This document shows, piece by piece, positions 7,106 to 15,458 of a DNA stretch of 64,000 nucleotides. How positions within the stretch are numbered: position 1 is the stretch's first letter; each line of letters starts with the position of its first letter. Below the pieces are notes generated by a model. That model was not told the origin of the DNA. It saw only the letters and a list, made by a program, of their open reading frames with translations, and made no database searches. The stretch lies in the NCBI GenBank assembly GCA_963676095.1, contig OY781040.1:4278001-4342000 (forward strand), given 5' to 3'. The position numbers were made by a program, and so were the translations under genes. Origin of the DNA: G963676095 sp963676095. Lineage in GTDB: Bacteria > Bacteroidota > Bacteroidia > Bacteroidales > Prolixibacteraceae.

Positions 7106-8963
7106 GCTGGTTCTTCGTCAGTTTTGGTGAATTAAAATGATGGAAAAAGAGATAAAAAATTACAGATAAATATGTGATAAACAAGTAAATATATAGTGAA
7201 AAATATTAGCAAATCTCAACATTTATATCTAATTTAACTTTCTGATATTTAAATATTTAAGATATAAAATGAAGCAATTTGCTAATAAGAGCAAATTTAG
7301 CCCTTTTAATGCCCTGTTACAACTTTCAGGGATAAGAATTAATGAAGTTCATATTAAAGACCCAGGAATAATGATCATTGCTGAAATCAAATCCAGATCA
7401 GGTTTTTGCCCACGATGCGGGAAAAAGAGTACGAGCATTCATAGTCTCTATTACAGAAGCTTGCAGGATTTGTCTATTGCAGATAAACAGGTGAACATAA
7501 AGTTACTTGTTCGAAAATTTTTCTGCCGGAACAAGCGATGCTCCCAAAAAATATTTTCACAACAATTGACAGGTAGATTGGACCGGTATGCCAGAAGGAC
7601 CAGCCGGGCAGGTCAACTGTTAACCCGGGTGAGCCTGGAAACATCAGCCAGGAAAAGTTCGTGGCTGTCAAAACTTATCCGGATTCCGGTCAGCCCCTCT
7701 ACCTGTTTGAGACTGGTAAATAATTGTGTCCTTCCTTCTGCATATCAAATCCCCAATATAGGGATTGATGACTGGGCATACCGTAAAGGGACTTCTTACG
7801 GAACCATCCTGGTCGACATGGACCAGGGAAGAGTTGTCGATCTTTTGCCCGGAAGGGACGGAAAAGGGGTAAAGAAATTTCTACAATCACATAAAGAAAT
7901 CCAGTTGGTTTGCAGGGACAGATCAAGCGCCTATTCTGCCGCGGTAAATGAAGTGCTCCCATCAGCCAGGCAGGTAGCAGACCGATTTCATTTAGTCAAG
8001 AACCTGTCGGATTCAGTTTATCAGCTTGTTAAATCAGAATATACCAGGTTGGTAAAACCATTAAAATCGCCATCCATGCAATCAGATGGCAGACCTGCCA
8101 CAGAACCAAAGACAGGAGATGCACCATCAAAAACTACGGTCAAGCCACTGCCGGCTAAGGGGGCTCCATCGGATTACCGCAAAGAGCTATTTGCTGAAGT
8201 AAAATCTCTTATTGCACAGGGGCTTGGTTTTAAAACGGTCTCCCGCAGGTTAAAGATTTCCCGCACTACTGTCCGTAAATATGCAGCGCTGGATGTACTG
8301 CCCAATAAATTGATTATGCTTAAAAATGACTATTCAGGCTATCTGCCTGTCATTGAACAGGAACTTGGTAAGGGGAACAGTATAAAAGCAATTTACAAGA
8401 TTATTGTTACTCAGGGATTCAAGGGAAGCCTGAGTGCTTTTTATGAGCAGTTCAAAAATCATCCGTTGACAAACAATCTTCATAAACAGGCCTTTCCTGC
8501 GGCGGAAAAACTTCAGGATGTATCTATCTTATCACCCAGAAAAATAGTACGCTATCTTTTCTTTGACGACTTAGACAAAATAAAGAATGAAAAAGAAAAA
8601 CAACAAATCGGGCAGCTACTGGATAGCAACAGCTTATTAGCCAGTTTACGGGAACAAATACTGTCCTTTAGGGAGATACTCAAAAATGGAACGCCGGGAC
8701 AACTAAATAAGTGGATGGACAAAGTTACAGCATTGAATAAAAAAATACTGAATACTTTGATAAACGGAATGAAGGAAGATATCACAGCAATCGATAATGC
8801 CATTCTTACAAATTGGAGTAGTGGAAAAGTTGAAGGCAATGTTAACCGGTTAAAAAATATCAAACGGCAAATGTATGGCCGGGCCGGGTTTGAACTGTTA
8901 CGCAGAAAAGTCGTGCTGTCAAATACCGGATAGAGTCTTCACCTAATTTGACGAAGAACCAGC
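7106..8963 (+). mobile_element. ISL3-family insertion sequence
   Basis: About 1858 bp bounded by imperfect inverted repeats: 7106-7131 begins GCTGGTTCTTCGTCA and 8938-8963 is its near complement, with a five-base central mismatch block. It holds one transposase gene. I see no clear 8-bp target duplication. It lies between two stretches of a 22-bp tandem array. Both ends and the ORF look intact, so it may still be active. Confidence 0.8.
7269..8933 (+). CDS. ISL3-family transposase
   Basis: A 554-residue transposase. The N-terminal zinc ribbon is FCPRCGKK near residue 46, with the second cysteine pair in FCRNKRC near 89. The DDE domain has IGIDDWAYRKG (about 163), the second aspartate in CRDRSSAY (about 217), then ADRFHLVKNL. 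A helix-turn-helix insertion reads GLGFKTVSRRLKISRTTVRK (about 318-337). The catalytic glutamate is in SGKVEGNVNRLK near 520. The domain order is that of ISL3 (IS204/IS1165/IS1001 group) enzymes. No frameshift or internal stop is seen. Confidence 0.92.
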   Translation: MKQFANKSKFSPFNALLQLSGIRINEVHIKDPGIMIIAEIKSRSGFCPRCGKKSTSIHSLYYRSLQDLSIADKQVNIKLLVRKFFCRNKRCSQKIFSQQLTGRLDRYARRTSRAGQLLTRVSLETSARKSSWLSKLIRIPVSPSTCLRLVNNCVLPSAYQIPNIGIDDWAYRKGTSYGTILVDMDQGRVVDLLPGRDGKGVKKFLQSHKEIQLVCRDRSSAYSAAVNEVLPSARQVADRFHLVKNLSDSVYQLVKSEYTRLVKPLKSPSMQSDGRPATEPKTGDAPSKTTVKPLPAKGAPSDYRKELFAEVKSLIAQGLGFKTVSRRLKISRTTVRKYAALDVLPNKLIMLKNDYSGYLPVIEQELGKGNSIKAIYKIIVTQGFKGSLSAFYEQFKNHPLTNNLHKQAFPAAEKLQDVSILSPRKIVRYLFFDDLDKIKNEKEKQQIGQLLDSNSLLASLREQILSFREILKNGTPGQLNKWMDKVTALNKKILNTLINGMKEDITAIDNAILTNWSSGKVEGNVNRLKNIKRQMYGRAGFELLRRKVVLSNTG

Positions 8964-8982
8964 ATCACCGGAATATCCAGCA

Positions 8983-9070
8983 TTAAAGAAGAAGTGTTTA
9001 TGCATTAAAGACAACTTGTTTATGCGTTAAAGAAGAGTTGTTTATGCATTAATCGGAAGTTGTCTATGCT
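8983..9070. repeat. 22-bp tandem array, four units, right of the ISL3 element
   Basis: Units at 8983-9004, 9005-9026, 9027-9048 and 9049-9070. Three start TTAAAGA, and all end in a TATGC-type motif. The same unit occurs at 7065-7086, left of the IS. The period equals that of the unrelated array at 1938-2137. Confidence 0.85.
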
Positions 9071-9220
9071 ACAACCTGTGCCTTTATCGTTTTCTACCGG
9101 TGCTTTTCCCCAAACACTTCTTTCCTTACACCGGAAGGATAAAAAAGTTATGCGTGTAATACAAATGGGTTATAAGCATAACTTTCAAAAATTTATTATT
9201 CAGTAAGATTCCTTCTTAAA

Positions 9221-9361
9221 TTAACCAAAAATTTCATATTGAGAAAAAAGATACGTTAAGCTCATATTCAGTTTTACTGCGTCGTCGTGAGGGATGAGTA
9301 TATATTTCCATGGTTTGCCGTTGATTTGTTTGTTATATTCTGTGGCATTTTGGCAATAGTT
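9221..9361 (-). pseudogene. restriction endonuclease (type III Res-like), 3' part cut off by an IS
   Basis: Read on the minus strand from the IS boundary, this gives NYCQNATEYNKQINGKPWKY, then ILIPHDDAVKLNMSLTYLF and a stop at 9221. The sequence joins in frame to the fragment at 11688-12140: ...KSAIN followed by YCQNA. Removing the IS (9362-11687) and one copy of the GTT duplication restores a continuous C-terminus. The family is the DEAD/DEAH restriction subunit group whose C-terminal nuclease ends in GKPWKY..IPHD. Confidence 0.75.
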
Positions 9362-9454
9362 TCAGAACTCCTGACCTGAGAAATATGAATCAAATAGTTA
9401 ATGGATTTGGATCGTAAAAGATGAAGTCGCATTTTTACAGGAAAAAATACGGTT

Positions 9455-9931
9455 ATGCAAATGCAGCTTCCCATTTTCCCGGCATCGACCAAACTGGTGA
9501 ATTCGAACGTTGGATTCTTTGAGAAAGACGATTTTGTCTATTACCTGCATAATGGATCACCCATTTTCTGCCATGATAAGAATGACCTGAACAGCTACCG
9601 TTATATTTTGGCCAATATGGTCGTGAGCCGGTTATGCAGCCCCACGGAGTTGGCCAAAGCCTTAGGGGTAAGTAACCGGAATATCCAGCGTTATGCCAGG
9701 ACCTTACGGGAAAAAGGGACGGATTGGTTTTTCCACAAACAAGGCAAGCATGGGGATGCTCATAAGCTGACCGATGAAGTGTTAAGGACAGTTCAGCAGA
9801 TGCTTGACCGGTATGAGCCGGTAGCCAGGGTAGCCAGGGAGTTGGGGGTTACCGAAGGAGCGTTGCGTTACCACATCAGGCAAGGGACCATTAAAAAAAA
9901 GAGCCGCCCGGAGGGATATCCCCGGCTTTGA
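9455..9931 (+). CDS. IS ORF A, helix-turn-helix protein
   Basis: 158 residues. The central and C-terminal parts contain two helix-turn-helix segments: SPTELAKALGVSNRNIQRYA (about 69-88) and PVARVARELGVTEGALRYHI (about 117-136). The stop TGA overlaps the TTG that opens ORF B. Near its end the frame reads ATT AAA AAA AAG, which contains the slippery heptamer A AAA AAG at 9895-9901. The main product may therefore be an ORFA-ORFB fusion with DNA-binding N-terminal and catalytic C-terminal parts. Confidence 0.8.
   Translation: MQMQLPIFPASTKLVNSNVGFFEKDDFVYYLHNGSPIFCHDKNDLNSYRYILANMVVSRLCSPTELAKALGVSNRNIQRYARTLREKGTDWFFHKQGKHGDAHKLTDEVLRTVQQMLDRYEPVARVARELGVTEGALRYHIRQGTIKKKSRPEGYPRL
9895..9926 (+). 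promoter_or_regulatory. likely -1 ribosomal frameshift site
   Basis: The heptamer A AAA AAG (9895-9901) lies in the zero frame of ORF A. Directly after it, GCCG and CGGC arms with an inner GGG/CCC stem can fold into a hairpin (about 9903-9926). The -1 frame is open from the heptamer into ORF B. This is the standard arrangement in several IS families. Confidence 0.55.
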
Positions 9932-11661
9932 GTTTACCCTCCCATCGCAACCATCTGGATCTGCTTGCCGGTGAACTAATGGGTATGGGGGCAACAAGAA
10001 CAGAAGAACGGGAGATGGCTGTTCAACACCAAATAGATACCACCCCGATATATTTTGAAGCTTGTGAAAGTGTCCCCGAAGCAGGGGTACTGCTGCTGTT
10101 ACCCTTTCTGGAAGAAACCGGCCTGTTTAGTTTCAGGGAGCACTACCAAGAACTGGATCCGGGCTATTATTACCTGGATTTTATCGTTTTATTTTTGGCT
10201 TTCATGTATTTGCGCAGGATCAAAAACCCCGAGCAGTTAAAGCACCACAGTCCCGGTGAATTTGGCAAGATCATGGGCCTGGACCGGGTACCGGAAGCCA
10301 AATGCTTACGGGGTAAATTAAAAGAGATCTGCACCCAGGGGCACACCCGGGATTGGAACATGGAATTGGCCGGCAAGTGGTCATGTGCAGAAGAAAACGA
10401 GTTTTATTACATTGACGGGCATGTTCAGGTTTACACCGGATACCAGGCCCGCCTGGGAAAGAAACATGTATCCAGGCAAAAGCTTTGCCTGCCGGGGATG
10501 CAGGAATTTTGGGTAAATAACTCCCGGGGGATGCCTTATTTCTATGTCACCGGGCAGGTGAATGAGAAGTTACTGGAGATGCTGGACGGGGCCATTATCC
10601 CCGCGTTACTGGAACAGATGCCGTGCAAATATACCCCGGAAGAATTGGAGCAGGACCCTGACCTGCCCCGGTTAACCCTTGTTTTCGACCGGGAAGCATA
10701 CAGCCCTGAGTTTTTTAAAAAAATATGGGATGATTACCGCATTGCCGTGATCACTTACCGCAAAGCAGTGAAAGATTGCTGGGATGAAAATGACTTTTCC
10801 CCTTACACCATTGATATCGAAGGTAATCCAAACACCATGATGCTGGAAGAAAAACCGGTGGTATTGAACGGGGTACCCATGCGGGAAGTCAGGAGGTTAT
10901 CGGATGGGCACCAAACCAGCGTGATCACTACCAACAAAAAATTGTCGGTCTTGCTGATTGCCCTTTACATGTTTGCCCGCTGGAGCCAGGAAAATTTTTT
11001 CAAGTACATGAGACAAGACTACGACTTTGACCGGATCATGCAATACACAGTAGAACAGATCGATCAGGAGATGGTGGTAAACAATCCTGAGTACAATAAT
11101 ATCACCTGCAAAATCGGTAAGTTAAGGGAAAAGATCAGCCGCCGCAAAGCCCTTCTGTTTGAGTTGATCGAAGATCACCTGGAAGAAGACCTGGATCACT
11201 CGGGCAAATACCAGCAAAGACAGGGCAAAGTCCGCGAGGAACTCCGGGAACTGGAAAATCTGGAAAAAGAATGGCTGGAGAAAAGAAGCCGGATCCCAAG
11301 CCGGATCAAAATCAGGGAAATGCCCCAAGAGATCCGCTACGCCAAATTGCATACCGAAAGTAAGCGTTTCCAGAACATCATCAAGATGATCTGTTACCGG
11401 GCCGAAACTTCTTTTGCCAACCTGCTCTCCCCTGGCTTTAAAAGAAGCGTCGATGAAAAACGAACCCTGGTAAAAAGTATGATCAAGTCACCGGCAGACA
11501 TCATCCCGGATGCGCAAAATAACAAACTGACCGTAAAAATCTATAGCCAGTCAACCAGCAGAATGAATGCTGCCCTTCAGAAAGTAATCCAACAAATCAA
11601 CGCCTGTCAGACAAAATATCCCGGGACTAACCTGGTGCTTAACTTTGAAATCGCGACATGA
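9928..11661 (+). CDS. IS ORF B, DDE-type transposase
   Basis: 577 residues from the TTG at 9928, or longer if made by frameshift from ORF A. A DDE triad is suggested by FYYIDGHVQVY (about residue 155), LTLVFDREAYSP (about 250) and RWSQENFFKYM (about 352), spaced as in RNase H-like transposases. The C-terminal third is charged and probably coiled (about 410-475). There are no internal stops. The length and the separate HTH ORF are unlike IS3, so I leave the family open. Confidence 0.8.
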   Translation: MSLPSHRNHLDLLAGELMGMGATRTEEREMAVQHQIDTTPIYFEACESVPEAGVLLLLPFLEETGLFSFREHYQELDPGYYYLDFIVLFLAFMYLRRIKNPEQLKHHSPGEFGKIMGLDRVPEAKCLRGKLKEICTQGHTRDWNMELAGKWSCAEENEFYYIDGHVQVYTGYQARLGKKHVSRQKLCLPGMQEFWVNNSRGMPYFYVTGQVNEKLLEMLDGAIIPALLEQMPCKYTPEELEQDPDLPRLTLVFDREAYSPEFFKKIWDDYRIAVITYRKAVKDCWDENDFSPYTIDIEGNPNTMMLEEKPVVLNGVPMREVRRLSDGHQTSVITTNKKLSVLLIALYMFARWSQENFFKYMRQDYDFDRIMQYTVEQIDQEMVVNNPEYNNITCKIGKLREKISRRKALLFELIEDHLEEDLDHSGKYQQRQGKVREELRELENLEKEWLEKRSRIPSRIKIREMPQEIRYAKLHTESKRFQNIIKMICYRAETSFANLLSPGFKRSVDEKRTLVKSMIKSPADIIPDAQNNKLTVKIYSQSTSRMNAALQKVIQQINACQTKYPGTNLVLNFEIAT

Positions 11662-11687
11662 ATTTTACGTCAGGTCAGGAGTTCTGA

Positions 11688-12140
11688 GTTTATGGCTGAT
11701 TTTGCTTTCAACTGTACTTGCTCCGATTCTACATCGTCTTTCTTTTTTGTCTCGACCATTGCAATAAAACCGGCTGTTTCAACAACGAAGTCGGGCATAT
11801 ATTCTTTTGCCGGGCGACCATAATAGATTTGAAACTGTGATTTTGCCGGACGAAGCCATTTTATACACTCGTTGTCCTGTTCGAGAATGGTGGCAAAATC
11901 TTTTTCTGTTTTGCTGTCGAACTTGTACAATTTGTGGTAAGCTTTGACAAAGCCACTAAACACTTTGTTCCTGATTTGCGAAACAGGTTCGATGTTTTCT
12001 TTGTAATCGTAAATGCGCTCGCCTGCATTTTTGGCGAGTGAAAAATCTTTGATTTCGGAGCAAGGGCGTACGGTCATCAATGTCAAATAATGACACTCGT
12101 CGTCGTCAATCGAAATCCAAATGGAGCAATCGTTTATGTG
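11688..12140 (-). pseudogene. restriction endonuclease (type III Res-like), nuclease-domain fragment
   Basis: The minus strand reads from CSIWISIDDDECHYLTLMTV through KWLRPAKSQFQIYYGRPAKE to MPDFVVETAGFIAMVETKK. The last part is a PD-(D/E)XK nuclease core (PDF followed by ETK). It stops at KSAIN, where the IS is inserted, and continues at 9361. A TAG at about 12138-12140 precedes the similarity, so the helicase part is missing. The fragment is doubly broken, by 5' deletion and by IS insertion. It suggests an older restriction system once stood here. Confidence 0.72.
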
Positions 12141-12171
12141 CTATCTAAAAGTTTATCTAAAGTCTGTCTAA

Positions 12172-12349
12172 TTACTTATTGTTCTTTTCCGTTTTAGATA
12201 AAGCTAAAATCCAAACAGGGTTTCTTGTAGTTTCTTTATTTTCAATGGTTTTATCGCATTTGTGCATGGCATACACCAAATTTCGAACTTTATTTTGCTT
12301 TTGTTTTACATCTAAAATGTCCGGAAGTATATCTAAAATTAATTGTGCA
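12172..12349 (-). other. short unassigned reading frame after rhuM
   Basis: About 59 codons, NAQLILDILPDILDVKQKQN and on to NPVWILALSKTEKNNK, ending at 12172. It has no start codon of its own; the frame reaches back into the A8 run at the rhuM stop, one base out of phase with rhuM. The composition looks like real coding sequence, with a winged-helix-like tail. It could be the remnant of a separate gene, or an extension of RhuM lost by an indel in the A-run. Confidence 0.4.
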
Positions 12350-13360
12350 TTACTTTTTTTTCTTTGTTTTATTCTCCAAAGCTTTCAGACTTTCCAAGTA
12401 ATTTTTCTCTGCTTCGCTCAATGTTTTTTGCTGGTACTTTTTATATTCTGTGGTAGCTTTTTCAATAGCAACTTCGTGACTGACGGAACCTGCTCCCAAT
12501 AGTAGTTTCTCTCCACTCATGGTCAAAATCTTATCCAAATGTTCAGCCCAATTTTTCATCGTCATCGTCTGTTCCCGTTCAGCCTGACGTTCGGCAAAAT
12601 CCAAATATCCCGATACTATTTGACCCAATGAACGAAGTTCTTTTTCGTCCAGATAATTTTTTGCAATCACCACATCTTTCAGGTACGGACGACTGCCCGG
12701 GAAAGTCATCAAACCCATAAATTCCTTTTCGGCATCGGCACGGGTATAAATAACTTCGGCTGCTGTTTGACCATGAACGGCATAATGAATTTTGTTTTGC
12801 ACCTTCTTGAAAAATGCAACGGAAACCTCAGCTTTTGGGTCATAATCAATACTGGTTGCATAAATATCGAGCACCTGACGGTAAAACACTTTTTCGGATG
12901 CACGAATATCACGGATGCGTTGCAACAATTCCTTCCAATAACCGCCGCCGCCTAAATTTTTAAGGCGTTCGTCGTCCATGGTAAAACCTTTTCGGATATA
13001 TTCGTTCAGACGTTTGGTTGCCCATTGGCGAAACTGTGTGCCGCGTAACGATTTCACACGGTAACCCACCGAAATTATAACATCAAGGTTATAATGTTTT
13101 ACAGATATTTCCTGCGTTTTTCCTTCCATGGCGCCGTGTTGAGTGGTTAGTCGGATATTCCGACAAGCCACTTCTTCGTCCAATTCACCTTCTTTGAAAA
13201 CGTTATTGATGTGTTCGGTAATGGTGGTACGCGCCTTTCCGAATAAAACAGCCATTTGCTCCTGCGAAAGCCAAACCGTTTCCTCCTCAAAACGAACATC
13301 TACCGATATTTTTTCATCTTCGGTTTTGAATAATATAAAGTCTGATTTGTTTTCTTTCAT
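12350..13360 (-). CDS. RhuM-family protein
   Basis: 336 residues, full length for the RhuM group. The N-terminal half has WLSQEQMAVLFGKARTTITE (about 29-48), a helix-turn-helix-like segment, and the family signature YNLDVIISVGYRVKS (about 90-104) followed by FRQWATKRL. The C-terminal half includes LMTFPGSRPYLKDVVIAKNY (about 216-235). The gene lies 4 bp after hsdS in the same direction, so it is probably the last gene of the type I restriction operon. RhuM was first described in Salmonella pathogenicity island 3. Its biochemical function is not established, but linkage to restriction loci is common. Confidence 0.85.
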   Translation of the reverse strand: MKENKSDFILFKTEDEKISVDVRFEEETVWLSQEQMAVLFGKARTTITEHINNVFKEGELDEEVACRNIRLTTQHGAMEGKTQEISVKHYNLDVIISVGYRVKSLRGTQFRQWATKRLNEYIRKGFTMDDERLKNLGGGGYWKELLQRIRDIRASEKVFYRQVLDIYATSIDYDPKAEVSVAFFKKVQNKIHYAVHGQTAAEVIYTRADAEKEFMGLMTFPGSRPYLKDVVIAKNYLDEKELRSLGQIVSGYLDFAERQAEREQTMTMKNWAEHLDKILTMSGEKLLLGAGSVSHEVAIEKATTEYKKYQQKTLSEAEKNYLESLKALENKTKKKK

Positions 13361-13364
13361 GCTG

Positions 13365-15458
13365 CTAAAAATTATATCCTTTGGGTATTATACCTGTTTC
13401 TTTCATTCTTGAAAATGTACGGCTGATTTCTTTCTTACTGAATTTCTTTTTTTCTTCCGACCATTCATAAAATCTTTGAATAAGTAAGGGCTCAGAAAAA
13501 ATAAGCTTTTCACTTTGCATTTTATCCAAACATGCGTAAAGAGTTGCAACGATTTCAACAATATCCGATTTTATCGTTCTAAATGTATTAATCAAAAAAT
13601 GAATACTTTCGCTTTCTGTGGTGAAGTATTTGAAAAAGTCATTTCGATGCTCACCTGCTTTTTCTAATGGTTTGTATTTTAGTAATTCACCTTGTTTAAA
13701 CTTGAACCATTTTTTTAGATTCAATTGTTTGTCGATTGAACGCATTAACCGTGGGTCGTAAGGCCCCATTGCTTGGCGGAGATAATTTGTAGGCAATTGC
13801 ATATCTGCCGTTTGCTGGCACAAATAAATAAGCTTTTGTAATTTCAAATGACCCAATGTTGGTTCTTTGTGTAATTGCCAAACAATTTCGGCAGCCAAAA
13901 CAGAACGTTTGTAATAATCTACATGTGTTGGTTTAAACTCAATTACTCTCGCTTCACTTTTTTCTGTTTCAACTTCCTTTGCCTCGCTCACCATAAACGC
14001 CTCGTGCAACAATGCTTTTAGCAATTGCTCAGTGGCTTGTTGATTGGATATAATGTGCTCTTTTAATTGTTTTGTTTTAGCTAATTGCTTTTCTATTTCG
14101 GCTACAATGCAAGTTTGCTCGAAAAATGGAGGAAAAGGAACTAAAATGTTTTTCAATTTTGTTCCGTTAAAATTAGCTTGACCATTTTGTTGTATTATAT
14201 CTGGTTCCAACTGAGTCTTCCTGCAAATTGGAGAGTTTATATAATTTGAAATAAATTTAGGAATAACCAAACCTTCAAATTGAAGCCGAATTAAATATGA
14301 AGCAAATGTCATTTTATTATCAGGCCCATCATATACCGCTGTTTTACCAACTAATTCATAACTATTTGTCCTATTAAAAAGCAAATCACCATGCCTTAGA
14401 TAAAGCCTTGGCAAATCATCTATTGATGATGATACATATTTTAAATTTTCGTAGTCGATTTGACCTGATTGAATATTATTCATTCGTAAGATTGGAATAT
14501 GAACAGAACTCATCTCTGCTTTTTGAGAAGTTCCATATTCAACATTAAAAGTAACATCCCCCAACCGACACCAAACCCAACTTTCAGGAATTTCAAACGG
14601 AATTTCTTCGGGTTTGATGGGTGGCAAAGGTTTTTCCTTTTTGCCCGATTTTTCTTTTTTGGCTTTAATGCGTTTGAGCAATTCGCTGGCTGGTTCGTCG
14701 TTCGGGTCTTGCGGAACTAACTTACCTTGTACAGCCTCCTGCAAAATGGCTTGGTTTAGGTAAGCTATTTGGGTGAGTTGGTCAGTTAAAAGCAATTGAA
14801 CTTCTTGAGATTTTTCATATTCTGCCAACGCCTTTTCAATTTTAGCATTCAATTCTTCATACCCTCTTACTTGTTCCCCTTTTGCCAATAAAACAGCTTC
14901 GTCTTGTATGTTTTTATCGCAATTTGGAATAATTAAAGATTTCAGGTTTTCGGCATTTGCTTTTGGTCTGAAATTCCTTTCGTTTAGGTTTACAATTTGG
15001 CTCCAATAAGCAAAACTGCGTAGAAACAAATAAATATAATCGGGATTAACAGTTTCTTTTGCTCTGATACGAATTAAGTAGCCTGCATAAATGGCATGCT
15101 CGGGAGCAAAATCAATTTTAAAACTTTTTCCAGTTGTTCCGCCAGTTCGGGCAATAAGAATATCTTCGTTTTTCAGCAAATAAGTTTCTTCATCATCGCA
15201 ATTGCAAAAAGGTACGGTTTCCCAATTTACCTTGCTTTCATGAATATCGCTTATTCTCAAAAACTTGTTTTTACCTGATTGCAGAGCCGAAGCGTTATAA
15301 CCGTATTGAGTACCTTCAATTAGTTTCTCTAATCGTACTGGCGAATTATATTTCTCAAATAAGTGAATGAGAATAAGTGTATTCCGTATCTGTTTTTTAA
15401 TTTCCTCTTGGTCGTTTATGAATGTGAGAGGAACATATTCAAAATTCAATTTACTCAT
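13365..15458 (-). CDS. hsdS: type I restriction specificity subunit HsdS with extra C-terminal domain
   Basis: 697 residues, long for HsdS (usually 400-600). Target-recognition domain 1 spans about 1-190, a central conserved coil about 195-270 (AKIEKALAEYEKSQE, then LNQAILQEAVQGKLVPQ), target-recognition domain 2 about 285-440 (PESWVWCRLGDV to VPFPP), and a distal coil about 445-490. It sets the DNA target of the HsdR/HsdM/HsdS complex. Residues about 512-697 form an added module (LGHLKLQKLIYLCQQ, AMGPYDPRLMRSI) that resembles the Panacea/SocA (DUF4065) fold. It overlaps hsdM by 8 bp. Confidence 0.88.
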   Translation of the reverse strand: MSKLNFEYVPLTFINDQEEIKKQIRNTLILIHLFEKYNSPVRLEKLIEGTQYGYNASALQSGKNKFLRISDIHESKVNWETVPFCNCDDEETYLLKNEDILIARTGGTTGKSFKIDFAPEHAIYAGYLIRIRAKETVNPDYIYLFLRSFAYWSQIVNLNERNFRPKANAENLKSLIIPNCDKNIQDEAVLLAKGEQVRGYEELNAKIEKALAEYEKSQEVQLLLTDQLTQIAYLNQAILQEAVQGKLVPQDPNDEPASELLKRIKAKKEKSGKKEKPLPPIKPEEIPFEIPESWVWCRLGDVTFNVEYGTSQKAEMSSVHIPILRMNNIQSGQIDYENLKYVSSSIDDLPRLYLRHGDLLFNRTNSYELVGKTAVYDGPDNKMTFASYLIRLQFEGLVIPKFISNYINSPICRKTQLEPDIIQQNGQANFNGTKLKNILVPFPPFFEQTCIVAEIEKQLAKTKQLKEHIISNQQATEQLLKALLHEAFMVSEAKEVETEKSEARVIEFKPTHVDYYKRSVLAAEIVWQLHKEPTLGHLKLQKLIYLCQQTADMQLPTNYLRQAMGPYDPRLMRSIDKQLNLKKWFKFKQGELLKYKPLEKAGEHRNDFFKYFTTESESIHFLINTFRTIKSDIVEIVATLYACLDKMQSEKLIFSEPLLIQRFYEWSEEKKKFSKKEISRTFSRMKETGIIPKGYNF

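Larger units (their letters stand above)
9359..11690 (+). mobile_element. two-ORF insertion sequence with 3-bp target duplication
   Basis: Terminal inverted repeats TCAGAACTCCTGACCTGA lie at 9362-9379 and, as the complement, at 11670-11687. GTT is duplicated at 9359-9361 and 11688-11690. The element is 2326 bp without the duplication. It carries an HTH ORF and a DDE ORF in the -1 frame. It is inserted in the 3' end of a restriction gene remnant, whose reading frame is exactly restored when the element is removed. I cannot assign an IS family by eye. Confidence 0.85.
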
